Assembly (NCBI GenBank): GCA_900129675.1
Contig: FSRD01000001.1
Span: forward strand, 5,631,501-5,695,500
DNA length: 64,000 nucleotides
Direction: 5' to 3'
Origin: Bradyrhizobium erythrophlei
GTDB taxonomy: Bacteria > Pseudomonadota > Alphaproteobacteria > Rhizobiales > Xanthobacteraceae
In this document: positions 7,826 through 17,473 of the stretch, piece after piece
Numbering within the stretch: the stretch's first letter is position 1
Layout: every line of letters begins with the position of its first letter
Notes under the pieces: generated by a model
Databases searched by the model: none
The model's input: the letters and a program-made list of their open reading frames with translations, nothing else
What the model was told of the DNA's origin: nothing
Position numbers and translations under genes: made by a program

Positions 7826-10093
7826 GTGCCGGTTGCTCGTAGCCTTGCGACGAGGTTTGCCGCCTGCTTGGTGGCGAGTATCGGCGTTTCTGGCTGCAGC
7901 GCTCCCGGCGCCATCGGTCCGACCGTCAGCGCTCAGCCCAGGCTTTCCGGCCAGCCGGCATCCCTGGACAGCCTTGCCTACGACCCGACGCCAACCGGGG
8001 CTGTGCCGCTGCCGTCGCCCTCATCCAAGGCGGTCGCGACGACCGAGCCTGGCGATGGCCAGATGATCGGGGGAAGTTCTAGACGTGAGCGGGGCAGCGG
8101 TTCTGAAGCCAATGTGGTGCTTAACCTCTCCAGCGTGCCGTTGCAGCAGGCCGCGAAGACCGTTCTCGGTGACATGATCGGGGTAAACTATGTCGTCGAC
8201 CCGCGGGTCGATGGGGTGGTGTCGGTTCAGACAACGCAGCCAGTGAACAAGGCCGACGCTCTCGAACTATTCCAGGCAGCCCTTGCACCGATTGGCGCGG
8301 TTCTGGTGCAGAGCCGCGGCATCTACCGGATCGCACCGGCCGACCAGGCCGCAACGGGCGTAGTTTCTACTGGCCAGCCGCCCGGCGTGAACGCCGTTGG
8401 CGGCAATGGCATGCGCGTCGTCTCACTGAAATATGTTTCCGCGACCGAGCTTGCTCGGGTTCTCGAACCCATGGTCCCCAAAGGGGCTATCGTTCAGGCC
8501 GATGACGCGCGCAACATTCTGGCGCTGAAGGGATCGCCGGCCGAAATAGACAGCATGGTCGATTCAATCTCCATCTTCGATGTCGACGTGATGCGCGGCA
8601 TGTCGTTTGCGGTCGTTCCGGTGAAGACGTCGCAACCGGAGAAAATGGTCGACGAACTGAAGGCCATCTTTGCTTCCGACAAGGAAGGACCTCTGAAGGG
8701 GCGCGTCAGGTTCATGGCGAACACCCGGCTCGGCGCAATCCTGGTCGTGACATCGCAGCCAGGTTATCTGCCACGTGCCCAAGGCTGGATCAGGCGGCTC
8801 GATGCCAAGGCAAACGGCACCGAACGGCAACTGCATGTCTACCAGGTGCAGAACCGTCCGGTCGCCGAACTCGCAACCGTGCTGCAGTCGATGTTCTCCA
8901 ATGAGATGAAGATCGTGCGCCCGACACGAAGCGTCTCCCCCCGTTCGAAACAGGTCAATTTGACCGGCAGCTCGGCGAGGGCGCCCGGACCCGGTGGCGC
9001 GATGACGGATCAGGAAATGGCCCCACAAGGCAGCTTTGCGCGCGGTAGCGGTGCCGGCACGGACTCGCAGAACCTCGCGCGGGCCTTGAATAACAACGAT
9101 GCCGACCCGACGGCGAGCGATCCGATGGAAGGGTCGCCTTCATCCACCGGATCCGTTGACGAACCGCCGCTTAAGATCGTCGCGGACGAAACCAAGAACT
9201 CGCTGTTGATCATGGCCAATGACCGGGACTATCAGCGCGTGCTGAGGGTCATTCAGGGACTGGACGTCGTCGCCAGCCAGGTTCTGATCGAAGCGGTGAT
9301 CGCCGAAGTCACGCTCAATGATCAGCTGCAGTACGGCGTGCAATGGCAACTGTCGAAGAACGGAACTCCATCCGCATCATTCAGCAACGCGCTGACCGGC
9401 GGCGTGGCTGCGGCTTTTCCGGGCTTCAACTACGCTGTCAATGCCGCCAATATTGCGGCGACGATGAGCGCATTGAATGCGTTGACGCATGTGAACGTCA
9501 TCTCGACGCCGTCGCTGATGGTGCTGGACAACAAGACGGCAAGACTTCAGATCGGCGACCAGGTGCCGATCACGACACAAACCGCGACCAGCACCGTTAC
9601 CGCCAATACGGCGATCGTCAACTCGATCACCATGCAGGACACCGGCGTTATCCTCTCGGTGACCCCGCGGATCAACGAGAGCGGTCGCGTGCAGCTCGAG
9701 ATCGAACAGGAAGTCAGCGCGGTGGTGAAGACTACCACTTCCAACATCGATTCACCGACGATCCAGCAACGCCGTGTAAAGACAACCGTCGTCGTCAACG
9801 ATGGCGAGGTGCTGGCGCTTGGCGGCATGATCCAGGAGCAGGCCACCAAGACCAGCAACCAGGTGCCGTTGCTCGGCGACATTCCGGGCGTTGGCGCCAT
9901 GTTTTCTAGTCGAAACAACGAAGTTAAGAAGACCGAACTGGTCATCTTGATCACGCCCCGTGTCGTTCGTGACGGTACCGAGAGCCGGCTGGTGACCGAG
10001 GAATATCGCCGCAAGATGAATGTCTACATGCCCCATACATCGACCCGCGCGCGAACGCCGATGAATACCATAGCCCGGATAGGTGCGCAGTGA
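7826..10093 (+). CDS. gspD: Type II secretion system secretin GspD
   Basis: A 755-residue outer-membrane secretin. The N-terminus carries a lipoprotein-type signal ending VSGC (Cys about residue 24), so it may be lipidated. N0 domain at about 93-170 (LSSVPLQQAAKTVLGDMIG), then N1-N3 repeats to about 470. N3 contains a low-complexity Ser/Gly/Pro/Asp insert of ~75 residues (about 375-450). The C-terminal secretin domain carries the signature GGMIQEQATKTSNQVPLLGD and ends KTELVILITPRVV. The protein would form the outer-membrane pore through which folded proteins leave the periplasm. The GTG start at 7826 is needed to include the signal peptide. It is the first gene of the gsp cluster and overlaps the next gene by four bases. 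Confidence 0.95.
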   Translation: MPVARSLATRFAACLVASIGVSGCSAPGAIGPTVSAQPRLSGQPASLDSLAYDPTPTGAVPLPSPSSKAVATTEPGDGQMIGGSSRRERGSGSEANVVLNLSSVPLQQAAKTVLGDMIGVNYVVDPRVDGVVSVQTTQPVNKADALELFQAALAPIGAVLVQSRGIYRIAPADQAATGVVSTGQPPGVNAVGGNGMRVVSLKYVSATELARVLEPMVPKGAIVQADDARNILALKGSPAEIDSMVDSISIFDVDVMRGMSFAVVPVKTSQPEKMVDELKAIFASDKEGPLKGRVRFMANTRLGAILVVTSQPGYLPRAQGWIRRLDAKANGTERQLHVYQVQNRPVAELATVLQSMFSNEMKIVRPTRSVSPRSKQVNLTGSSARAPGPGGAMTDQEMAPQGSFARGSGAGTDSQNLARALNNNDADPTASDPMEGSPSSTGSVDEPPLKIVADETKNSLLIMANDRDYQRVLRVIQGLDVVASQVLIEAVIAEVTLNDQLQYGVQWQLSKNGTPSASFSNALTGGVAAAFPGFNYAVNAANIAATMSALNALTHVNVISTPSLMVLDNKTARLQIGDQVPITTQTATSTVTANTAIVNSITMQDTGVILSVTPRINESGRVQLEIEQEVSAVVKTTTSNIDSPTIQQRRVKTTVVVNDGEVLALGGMIQEQATKTSNQVPLLGDIPGVGAMFSSRNNEVKKTELVILITPRVVRDGTESRLVTEEYRRKMNVYMPHTSTRARTPMNTIARIGAQ

Positions 10094-10539
10094 GCGAGCG
10101 GGACAATATCCGCGTTGCAAGGCTCGGCCTGTTGTGCAGCTTCGTTTGCGGGCTGGGCGGCTGTGTGACGAATACCATTCCGGTGACGGATCCCAATCCT
10201 TTCGATCCGCCGCCATACATGTTGCTGCCCGTCGATGAATCGATGACCTGCAGCGGAATCGCTTCCTCTTTCCGGTTTGCGGCAAGGCGGGCCGCGCTCC
10301 TCGAATACTGGCTTTCGGTGGGGCCCCTGGCCGGTTACGGCAACGAACGATTTCCGCTGGATGCTCCCAAGCAGCTGGTCGACGAGCGCAGGCGGCTGGA
10401 CGCACTGTCTGATCTGCAGCGTTTCAAAGGCTGTACGGTGATGGAGCCGGGCCCGGCCGTCGTCGAGGAGCGAGCGAGGCTCGAGGGGTCGATCGTCCCG
10501 TCGTCCCCACCGCCCGTCGTTCTGAAATCCCGCGGCTGA
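10090..10539 (+). CDS. Lipoprotein of the T2SS cluster, candidate pilotin
   Basis: A 149-residue protein with a signal peptide and lipobox (SFVCGLGGC, Cys about residue 25). The mature part has two further cysteines (TCSGIAS, FKGCTV), possibly a disulfide, and a Pro-rich C-terminus. It starts at a GTG overlapping the gspD stop, so the two are translationally coupled. No named family is recognised. Small lipoproteins encoded beside secretins often act as pilotins that carry the secretin to the outer membrane. That role is inferred from position only. Confidence 0.75.
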   Translation: MSERDNIRVARLGLLCSFVCGLGGCVTNTIPVTDPNPFDPPPYMLLPVDESMTCSGIASSFRFAARRAALLEYWLSVGPLAGYGNERFPLDAPKQLVDERRRLDALSDLQRFKGCTVMEPGPAVVEERARLEGSIVPSSPPPVVLKSRG

Positions 10540-10564
10540 AGCGCCGATCCGCGAAAGGGTTAGA

Positions 10565-11581
10565 TCAGCTCGCGACCGCACCTACAGCCCGAAGGCAGCT
10601 ACCCTCAGCCTGCGTATCGTCGCGCGGCGCCAATGGCGTCAGGGCTGTTGCATCGATGTCGCCGTGTCGCCATTCGCGTATCAGGAAGGGGCGACCGCCT
10701 TCCGCAAGCGATACCAGCGCTTCGCGGATGAAGCGGGTACCGTCCGACGACCTTACATCGGCGCGGATCGTGACACTGCCCCCGGCCGGCAATCCACGCG
10801 CTGGCGATAGCGGCTTTTGCTCGAGATTGAGCAACCGCCTCAGGGCCGGCGGGGCTGCATCCATGTCGGGCTCGGGGCGTCCCGAACGGACCGTCACCAG
10901 GCGCAGGGCGGAACGGAAAAGTCGGGGCGAGATGCCGTCGACCTGATCAAGCTGCATGATGGTCGTAAAGCCCGCTCCAGGCGGGGCATTCGCCGGCCCC
11001 GTATTGCCATCCTTGGTGTCCGGATGGCGCAACTCCGTGACGCGCTCGGCAATCCGGGCACCCAGCGACTGGTCGCGTGTCAACGCGGTGAAGAAACGGG
11101 CGAGGACGGCGGGCGAAGCCGTGTTCAGATCGATCTTTCCGGTTTCTTCCTCGACCGTGACGAGGACACGCTCGCCACCGGGCATCCGACACCGCAACGG
11201 AAACCTAACATTTTGTTCGGCAACTCCAGTCAAAGCGGTCGCGATTCCCAGATTGATCGCGCTCTCGGCAGCCGCTTCGGCCGCTACCACGGAAGCGTAA
11301 CTCGACGCGACCCGGGTGCGGTACCGAGCTCCGATCATCACCGCCATTCCCATTAGCGTAATCAGCCCCAGACTCCAGATTACCGCGACCAACGCAAAGC
11401 CCTCGCGGTTCGAACGAGCGCGATAGGGCCACAGGCCCCGCAACGGGCTTCCGGCTCCGGAAAAACGGATCGATGGAACGGTCAGCCGGTTTGTCACGCG
11501 CAGAAGCCTTGTTGTGACGGCGATCTCATCCTCTTCCGCCCTGGTCGGATATTTAGCCGGAAATGGCAAACAAAGGGTCAA
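10565..11581 (-). CDS. gspK: T2SS minor pseudopilin GspK, on the opposite strand
   Basis: A protein of up to 338 residues. A type IV prepilin-like signal (NREGFALVAVIWSLGLITLM) is followed by a long soluble domain with the GspK feature VEEETGKIDLNTASPAVLARF (helix-hairpin-helix-like). As in other GspK proteins, the +5 glutamate of the pilin helix is missing (FALVA). GspK caps the pseudopilus with GspI and GspJ. The annotated start at 11581 gives a leader of about 70 residues; a GTG at 11497 would give a ~33-residue leader and is more plausible. Unusually, the gene is transcribed opposite to all other gsp genes, divergently from gspE. Confidence 0.9.
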   Translation of the reverse strand: MTLCLPFPAKYPTRAEEDEIAVTTRLLRVTNRLTVPSIRFSGAGSPLRGLWPYRARSNREGFALVAVIWSLGLITLMGMAVMIGARYRTRVASSYASVVAAEAAAESAINLGIATALTGVAEQNVRFPLRCRMPGGERVLVTVEEETGKIDLNTASPAVLARFFTALTRDQSLGARIAERVTELRHPDTKDGNTGPANAPPGAGFTTIMQLDQVDGISPRLFRSALRLVTVRSGRPEPDMDAAPPALRRLLNLEQKPLSPARGLPAGGSVTIRADVRSSDGTRFIREALVSLAEGGRPFLIREWRHGDIDATALTPLAPRDDTQAEGSCLRAVGAVAS

Positions 11582-11649
11582 ACAGCTTGTGTTAATGAAA
11601 ATCTCTTAGGATTCGCGCGAATAAGCACCGAAATCGGCCGAGCGCGCCT
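11582..11649. promoter_or_regulatory. Divergent gspK/gspE intergenic region
   Basis: Only 68 bases separate the two divergent reading frames (about 150 if gspK starts at 11497). Both promoters must therefore lie here or overlap the 5' end of gspK. It is relatively AT-rich around tgttaatgaaaatctcttag. No operator is identified. Confidence 0.45.
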
Positions 11650-13428
11650 ATGTCATTGGAAATCCGCCAACTACTGCGTCCTGCCGCGGCGCCCGCGCCG
11701 GCGACGGAGATTCCGGGCCCCGGGGACGCCGGCTTCGCGCAGGCCTTTGCCGATCTTCTCGTCGCGGAGGACCTTGTCGATGCCGCCGCGATCGCCCGGG
11801 CGCGCCGGGCCGCCGAGGCCGCATCGGAGCGCCTCGACCTTGTGATGGTGAAGCTTGGGCTGATATCGGAAAGCGATCTTTGCTTCGCCTATGCGAGCTA
11901 TTGCAGGCTTCCGGTGGTCGGCGGCGACGGGCTTCCGGATCAGCCAGTGCTTGTGGATCGGTTGAAGCTTCCTTTTCTGAAGGCCAACCGCCTGCTGCCG
12001 ATTTCATTCGACGGCCGGCGCCTGCTGATCGCAACCGCCGATCCCTTTGTGGGCGAACAGGCAAAGGCAATCAGCTACATGCTGGAGGTCCCGGTCGACC
12101 TCGCGCTGATTACGCCGGCCGAGATCGAGCGGGCCCTGCGCACGCTCTACCATGACGCGGGCGCGGAGGCGCATGCCGATGTCGCGGAGGCTGCCGCCTC
12201 CGTCGGTGATGAGGGCAGCGAATACGATATCGAACGGTTGCGCGATATCGCCAACGAAGCGCCGGTGATCCGCCTCGTGAACCAGATCATATCGAAAGCG
12301 GTCGAGCGCGGTGCATCCGACGTCCATATTGAGCCCGGACGCGACGCGGTCGCGGTCAGGTATCGCATCGACGGATTTCTGCAGCAGGATCGGATCGTGC
12401 CCGCGAACCTTCGGGCCGCACTGACCACGCGCATCAAGATCATGGCCAGGCTCGATATCGCCGAGCGGCGGCTTCCGCATGACGGCCGGATCAAGACCGC
12501 GGTTCGCGGCACCGAAATCGATATTCGCGTGTCGACGCTGCCGACGGTCTTTGGCGAAAGCATCGTGATGAGAATACTCGACCGTACCCGCGTCGAGCTC
12601 GATTTCACCAAACTAGGCCTCCATTCCGAAACCCAGGAAAAGCTGCATCGTCTGATGAGCCTTCCGAACGGCATCGTGCTGGCCACGGGACCGACCGGGA
12701 GCGGCAAAACGACGACTCTTTACACGGCGTTGAAGAATCTCAACCGGCCCGAACTGAAATTGTTCACGGTGGAAGACCCCATCGAGTACCAGCTCTCCGG
12801 GATCAACCAGATTCAGGTGCAGCCACAGATCGGGTTGGACTTCCCCACCGCGTTGCGCTCGATTCTCCGGCAGGATCCCGACATCGTCATGATCGGTGAA
12901 ATTCGCGACCTCGAGACCGCACGGATCGCGATCCAGGCCTCACTGACAGGGCATCTCGTTTTCTCGACGCTGCATACCAACAGTGCGATTGCCGCCATCG
13001 CGCGACTGATCGATATCGGGCTGGAGCGCTATCTTCTCGCTTCGACGGTGTCGGGGGTGATGGCGCAGCGCCTGGTTCGAAAGCTTTGTCCGGCGTGCTC
13101 GCGACCACACTCCGCCAGCGAGCGCATGCACGGAAAGTTCAAGCTCGCGGCGTCGGGAGGCGCGTTCGACTTGTCGAATAGCCGCGAGCCGGTTGGCTGT
13201 GAATCCTGCGCCGGTACCGGGTATCGCGGACGAACTACGATATCCGAACTCTTGATGGTAGATGATGGCATCCGCGAGGCGATCGGCCGGCGAAGCCAGG
13301 ATCAGCGCCTGATCGAGCAACTTGCGCGGGCGACAGGGTTTCGCTCGCTCTATGAGGACGGGCTCGTCAAGATAGGCGCAGGCGAGACGACCCTGGAAGA
13401 AGTCCTGCGCGTTACACGGGCCTCCTGA
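11650..13428 (+). CDS. gspE: Type II secretion ATPase GspE
   Basis: A 592-residue cytoplasmic ATPase. An N-terminal GspE_N domain (about 30-160) is followed by the ATPase domain with Walker A GPTGSGKT at 347-354 and Walker B-type DIVMIGEIRD from 411. The His box FSTLHTNSA and the tetracysteine zinc site (LCPACSRPH ... CESCAGTGY) mark the GspE/PilB branch. It powers pseudopilus assembly, docking to GspL. It starts the main gsp operon; gspF follows after 14 bases. Confidence 0.96.
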   Translation: MSLEIRQLLRPAAAPAPATEIPGPGDAGFAQAFADLLVAEDLVDAAAIARARRAAEAASERLDLVMVKLGLISESDLCFAYASYCRLPVVGGDGLPDQPVLVDRLKLPFLKANRLLPISFDGRRLLIATADPFVGEQAKAISYMLEVPVDLALITPAEIERALRTLYHDAGAEAHADVAEAAASVGDEGSEYDIERLRDIANEAPVIRLVNQIISKAVERGASDVHIEPGRDAVAVRYRIDGFLQQDRIVPANLRAALTTRIKIMARLDIAERRLPHDGRIKTAVRGTEIDIRVSTLPTVFGESIVMRILDRTRVELDFTKLGLHSETQEKLHRLMSLPNGIVLATGPTGSGKTTTLYTALKNLNRPELKLFTVEDPIEYQLSGINQIQVQPQIGLDFPTALRSILRQDPDIVMIGEIRDLETARIAIQASLTGHLVFSTLHTNSAIAAIARLIDIGLERYLLASTVSGVMAQRLVRKLCPACSRPHSASERMHGKFKLAASGGAFDLSNSREPVGCESCAGTGYRGRTTISELLMVDDGIREAIGRRSQDQRLIEQLARATGFRSLYEDGLVKIGAGETTLEEVLRVTRAS

Positions 13429-13442
13429 GGGAGCATCGGATC

Positions 13443-14708
13443 GTGGCTAGGTTCCAGTACAAGGCTTATACGGCGCAGGGCGTCATCACGGCGGGAACGA
13501 TCGTTGCCGAAGGCGTCGATGCGGCGATTAACGCGCTCTACGTATCGGGTCTCACGCCGTTCGAGACCAACGGGATCCCCGACCAACAGGCTGATCGCCC
13601 GGACCGTGCCCGAGCGGTGTCCCGTCAATCCGATGTTTCGATCTGGAAGCGTGAACTGGTTGAATCCAATCGCTTCAACCTGAAGGAATTGACGGGCTTT
13701 ACCGTCGAGTTGGCCTCGTTGACCAATTCCGGTCTGCCGCTGGACGCCGCGTTTCGGATCATCGCTGGCCCCGGGGCGGCGCCAAAGACGGTTCGTCTTG
13801 CGAACGAGCTACTGAAGGATGTTCTCGCCGGGGCTCAACTTTCGGAGGCGATGGCACGACGTCCCGATATCTTTCCGGCGGACTATCGCGCGATACTGAG
13901 CGCCGGCGAGGCGGGTGGCGTCACCGGCCAGGTTCTCAAGCAGATCGCGGAACTGCTCGCCCGCCGGCTCGAAATACGCAGCAAGATTACCTCCGCTCTG
14001 GTCTATCCGATCATCCTGATTCTGATGTCGCTGGTCTCGGTGACCGTCATCGTATTCGTGCTCATTCCCAGCATCTCGCCGATCTTCATCGATGCCGGCC
14101 TTCCTCTACCCGGCATCCTGAGCACGTTTGCCGATATCCAGGAGAATTGGCTGAGCGTCATTTTAGCGCTTTGCGCAGGGGCGGCCGCAGCGGCCGCGCT
14201 GTGGCGCAGCGCAAGACGGAATGACGACCTCATGCTAACGATCGACCGGCTGAAGAGCGTTCTGCCGGTCATCGGCAAGCTGATCCAGGCTCGAGACGCC
14301 GGCGGCTTTGCGCGGGCTCTCGGTACCCTGCTCGGTGCAAGAGTGCCGTTGATGTCGGCAATGCACACCGCACGCGCGCTAGTGATGAATCGCCACCTCA
14401 ATGCGCTTTATGCACATGCGATTGGCCGGGTTCCGGAAGGAACACCGCTACATAGCGCCTTCAACGAAGCGGGGTTGCTTCCTGCAGCGTCGCTGCGTCT
14501 GATCGCCGTCGGCGAGGAGTCCGGTCAGCTCGGCGCCATGTTGATGCAGGTCGCCAACGTGACCGAAACTGACCTGCAGCGACATATCGAACGGGTGGTC
14601 GGCCTGTTGACGCCGATCCTGACGCTGGCAATCGGAGGCAGCATCGGCGGTCTGATCATGCATGTGATGAGCGCGGTACTTTCCATTAACAACCTTGCAT
14701 TCCAATGA
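13443..14708 (+). CDS. gspF: T2SS inner-membrane platform protein GspF
   Basis: A 421-residue protein starting MARFQYKAYTAQGVITAG, the usual GspF opening. Two T2SSF domains (about 75-200 and 275-400) each precede membrane helices (SALVYPIILILMSLVSVTVI; a C-terminal pair ending LTLAIGGSIGGLIM). It forms the inner-membrane platform linking GspE to the pseudopilins. The GTG start has a gagggagc ribosome binding site. Its stop overlaps the ATG of gspH (ATGA). Confidence 0.95.
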   Translation: MARFQYKAYTAQGVITAGTIVAEGVDAAINALYVSGLTPFETNGIPDQQADRPDRARAVSRQSDVSIWKRELVESNRFNLKELTGFTVELASLTNSGLPLDAAFRIIAGPGAAPKTVRLANELLKDVLAGAQLSEAMARRPDIFPADYRAILSAGEAGGVTGQVLKQIAELLARRLEIRSKITSALVYPIILILMSLVSVTVIVFVLIPSISPIFIDAGLPLPGILSTFADIQENWLSVILALCAGAAAAAALWRSARRNDDLMLTIDRLKSVLPVIGKLIQARDAGGFARALGTLLGARVPLMSAMHTARALVMNRHLNALYAHAIGRVPEGTPLHSAFNEAGLLPAASLRLIAVGEESGQLGAMLMQVANVTETDLQRHIERVVGLLTPILTLAIGGSIGGLIMHVMSAVLSINNLAFQ

Positions 14709-15145
14709 TGCACCGCGCGAAACCGTCGGCCGGCTTTACCCTGGTCGAGTTGCTGGTTGTGATGGGGATCATGGCGCTTGTTCTTGTCATCGTGCTCAAT
14801 GCCCGGCCGAAGGCCGCAGCGACCAGAATTGCCGTCACCGCGCGAGCGGTTGGCGCGACACTGCAACTGGCCCGGGGGCAAGCCATGGCAAGCAATGCCG
14901 AAACGGTATTCCGCATTGACCCCGACAAGCTGCAGTTTGGCCTACCACGGTCGATGCAGTCGCTCCCCAGGGGAATGACGGTCGCGGTAACCGTTGCAGA
15001 GACCGAGCGGGTGGCGAATATCGGTGGAATACGCTTCTTTCCGGACGGCCAGTCATCCGGCGGCGAGATTGCGCTTACGCTCGAGGGACGGTCGGCGCGC
15101 ATCGCCGTGAATTGGCTGACCGGTGAGCCGCAGTTGAACCGATGA
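14705..15145 (+). CDS. gspH: T2SS minor pseudopilin GspH
   Basis: A 146-residue protein with a short leader and prepilin cleavage site SAG/FTLVELLVVMGI, including the conserved Glu at +5. The rest matches a GspH/FimT-type globular domain (LARGQAMASNAETVFRID). It is processed by GspO and incorporated as a minor pseudopilin. Start/stop overlaps with gspF and gspI show tight translational coupling. Confidence 0.9.
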   Translation: MMHRAKPSAGFTLVELLVVMGIMALVLVIVLNARPKAAATRIAVTARAVGATLQLARGQAMASNAETVFRIDPDKLQFGLPRSMQSLPRGMTVAVTVAETERVANIGGIRFFPDGQSSGGEIALTLEGRSARIAVNWLTGEPQLNR

Positions 15146-15600
15146 ACCCTACCTCACCGACACGAGCCCTCATGGTCGCCGGCCGGCGTTACGGCGAACG
15201 GGGCTTTGCGCTGCTCGAAATCCTCGTCGCCTTCGTGATACTGGCACTCGGTCTTGCAGCCATCCTGGCCGGCGTATCGACTGCGATGCATTCCGACGCC
15301 AAGACGCAGGCAAGCCGGGGCGCCCTGCGCCTGGCCCAGTCGCGGCTGGAAGCCGCAGGAGTGACCGAAGCGCTGGTGCCAGGGCATCGCGATGGGCGGG
15401 TTGGAAACAAGTACACTTGGCGGCAAACGGTCACCGCCATTCAGTCCGCCGCCGGTTCGAGCGACCCTGGCGGGGGCAAGGCCAAGCCGCCCGCGGCCAG
15501 CGCCGTGGCAGCGTTCTGGGTCGAGGTCGCGGTACGGGCGGGGGATGGCACCGCAGCCAGGCTCGCCGGCCTGAAACTCGAGCCGGTGGCCAAGCCTTGA
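15142..15600 (+). CDS. gspI: T2SS minor pseudopilin GspI
   Basis: A 152-residue protein with the prepilin motif GERGFALLEILVAFVIL (Glu +5 present) and the GspI-like LGLAAILAGVSTAM. A second in-frame ATG ten codons in (15172) could be the real start and would leave a shorter leader. It belongs to the GspI-J-K tip complex. It overlaps gspH by four bases, and gspJ follows two bases after its stop. Confidence 0.88.
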   Translation: MNPTSPTRALMVAGRRYGERGFALLEILVAFVILALGLAAILAGVSTAMHSDAKTQASRGALRLAQSRLEAAGVTEALVPGHRDGRVGNKYTWRQTVTAIQSAAGSSDPGGGKAKPPAASAVAAFWVEVAVRAGDGTAARLAGLKLEPVAKP

Positions 15601-15602
15601 TC

Positions 15603-16241
15603 ATGGCCTCGCGCAACAGACGATGGGCACGCGCGGGGCGTCGGCGCCAGGGCGAGCAGGGGCTAACCCTGATCGAGCTGCTGCTGGCACTCGCAATCCT
15701 GGCCGTGCTGACCGGCTTTCTTGCGGGCGGATTGTCGATCGGGCGGCGGGCCTTCGACGCCGACCGCACCAGCGCGACCAGCAGTGAGACGGACGCGGCC
15801 ATCCAGGCCATCTCTTCCCTCATTGCGTCCGCACTTCCCGCACCGGCTACCACGGCAAACCCGAAATCCGGGATCATGTTCGAAGGACATCAGGAGACCC
15901 TGATGTTCATGGGGTTAAGCGAAGGCCGCTCGCTGCGGGGCGGGCCGCACCTGATCCGTCTGCGGCGAAGCGGTGTGGATCTCGCGGTCGATGTGGCCGG
16001 GTCGGCGCCTGCAAAGCCGGGAGACGGGAGCGGCCCAGCCCCAACGCGGGTTTTGGCGCTGGGTGGGGTTCGCGGAGTTCGCTTCAGCTATTTCGGCAGG
16101 GTGAACGACTCGGCGCCGCGGGGCTGGCAGGCCGAATGGCTCCGTGCCGAACGATTGCCGGACCTGGTTTCGATCCAGATCGATTTTGAGGACGCGCGCC
16201 GCAATGAACCCGCCCGGATCATCGCGCTTCGTCAGGGATAG
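15603..16241 (+). CDS. gspJ: T2SS minor pseudopilin GspJ
   Basis: A 212-residue protein with prepilin signal GEQGLTLIELLLALAILAVL (Glu +5). The globular part contains FEGHQETLMFMG and the C-terminal FSYFGRVNDSAPRGWQAEW, typical of GspJ. The start at 15603 was chosen because it follows gspI directly; the frame is open upstream only by overlap. A 116-base gap, the only real break in the operon, separates it from gspL. Confidence 0.9.
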   Translation: MASRNRRWARAGRRRQGEQGLTLIELLLALAILAVLTGFLAGGLSIGRRAFDADRTSATSSETDAAIQAISSLIASALPAPATTANPKSGIMFEGHQETLMFMGLSEGRSLRGGPHLIRLRRSGVDLAVDVAGSAPAKPGDGSGPAPTRVLALGGVRGVRFSYFGRVNDSAPRGWQAEWLRAERLPDLVSIQIDFEDARRNEPARIIALRQG

Positions 16242-16357
16242 CGGTTCTGGCCCGCAGGAGACGTCGAGGCGCTGCGCCCCGTTACCCTTCGTAAAGATTT
16301 AGTAAATAGGCTCACCTGATTCGAACCGAATGGATCGACCCGGGGACATTCGAGCCT

Positions 16358-17473
16358 ATGGCTTACGTATCGGCAGCCCGTTCCGGCGCATTGCACGTCC
16401 TGGCGGCGAGATGGCAGGGTTTTGCCCAATGGTGGCTGTCAGGCCTGAAGGAGGTCATTCCGCCGGCCTGGCTGGACTGGGCCGATGGCGAAGCCATCCC
16501 GAAAGTGACGATCTGGCACGACGACGAAACCGTCGTTTGCCGATTGACGTCAGCCACGGGCACAGTCGAGGCCCGGCTCCCGTCGGCCGGCTTCGACGTG
16601 ACGACGCTTGCAACCTGGCTCGCGGCACAGGGCCTGAGCCGGGAAGAGGTCATCATAGGTCCAGTCATTTCCCGCCACTTGTTTTTCCTGCGTGAGCTGG
16701 CGGTGCCGAAGGCTGCGCTCGGCGCGCTGGCCAAAATTCTCGATCAGGAGGTGGTGCGGCGGACGCCGTTCCAGCTTTCCGACATCTGGCATGCCGCATC
16801 CGTCGTGCCGGGCGGAACGAACGACATTGTAGCGATGTGCCATTGGATCATTCGCAAGGACCGCGCCGAACAGGCGCTGGCAGAGCTTGGCCTGAAGAGC
16901 AGTGAGGTCGACTTTCTGGCGGCGGGCGAAGCCAATGGCGACGCGACGGCAGTCATCAATTTTCGTCCCGCAGGCAATGAGGACCCGCCATGGGCCGCGC
17001 GCGCCGTCAGGCTTCTGGCGGTGACTGCGCTTGTTGCGGCCCTTTCCGGACTTTCGGCCTTCGAATGGAGCCAGGCCAGCGTCGCCACGACGATAGAGAC
17101 CGCGCTCGCCGAAGCGCGACAGGGCGCGCAAAACGGGCACGATGGCATCGATCCGGCGGGGCGGCTGCTCGCGATGAAATCCGAAGTCAGCGTGCTTGAG
17201 GTCTGGGACGAGCTGTCGCGCATCCTTCCCGATCATACCTTCCTGACGGAATCGCGCATGGCCGATGGCAAAATGACGCTGTCGGGATTTTCGGCCGATG
17301 CCGCCCGGCTGGTCCGGATCATCGATCAGTCGCCGCTGTTCTCCGGCGCGGCGTTGACAGCTGCAATCACGCCTGACGCCACCGAACACAAGGACCGTTT
17401 CAGCATCAGCTTCAAAATACGGGGTGGACGAATGACGCGACCGGTGGCGGGCGCCGGGAGTGCCCCCCGATGA
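16358..17473 (+). CDS. gspL: T2SS protein GspL
   Basis: A 371-residue protein. The cytoplasmic actin-like part (1-210, with ILDQEVVRRTPFQLSDIW) is followed by one membrane helix at about 215-235 (AVRLLAVTALVAALSGL). The periplasmic part is a PilN-like ferredoxin fold (VWDELSRILPDHTFLTE). GspL anchors the GspE ATPase to the inner-membrane platform. The stop overlaps the gspM start. It is shorter than enterobacterial GspL but typical of rhizobial forms. Confidence 0.88.
   Translation: MAYVSAARSGALHVLAARWQGFAQWWLSGLKEVIPPAWLDWADGEAIPKVTIWHDDETVVCRLTSATGTVEARLPSAGFDVTTLATWLAAQGLSREEVIIGPVISRHLFFLRELAVPKAALGALAKILDQEVVRRTPFQLSDIWHAASVVPGGTNDIVAMCHWIIRKDRAEQALAELGLKSSEVDFLAAGEANGDATAVINFRPAGNEDPPWAARAVRLLAVTALVAALSGLSAFEWSQASVATTIETALAEARQGAQNGHDGIDPAGRLLAMKSEVSVLEVWDELSRILPDHTFLTESRMADGKMTLSGFSADAARLVRIIDQSPLFSGAALTAAITPDATEHKDRFSISFKIRGGRMTRPVAGAGSAPR

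Noticed and set aside
9343..9909. 188-codon plus-strand frame inside gspD
   Set aside because: Gln/Arg/Asp-rich shadow frame of the secretin domain; the gspD frame carries all conserved motifs.
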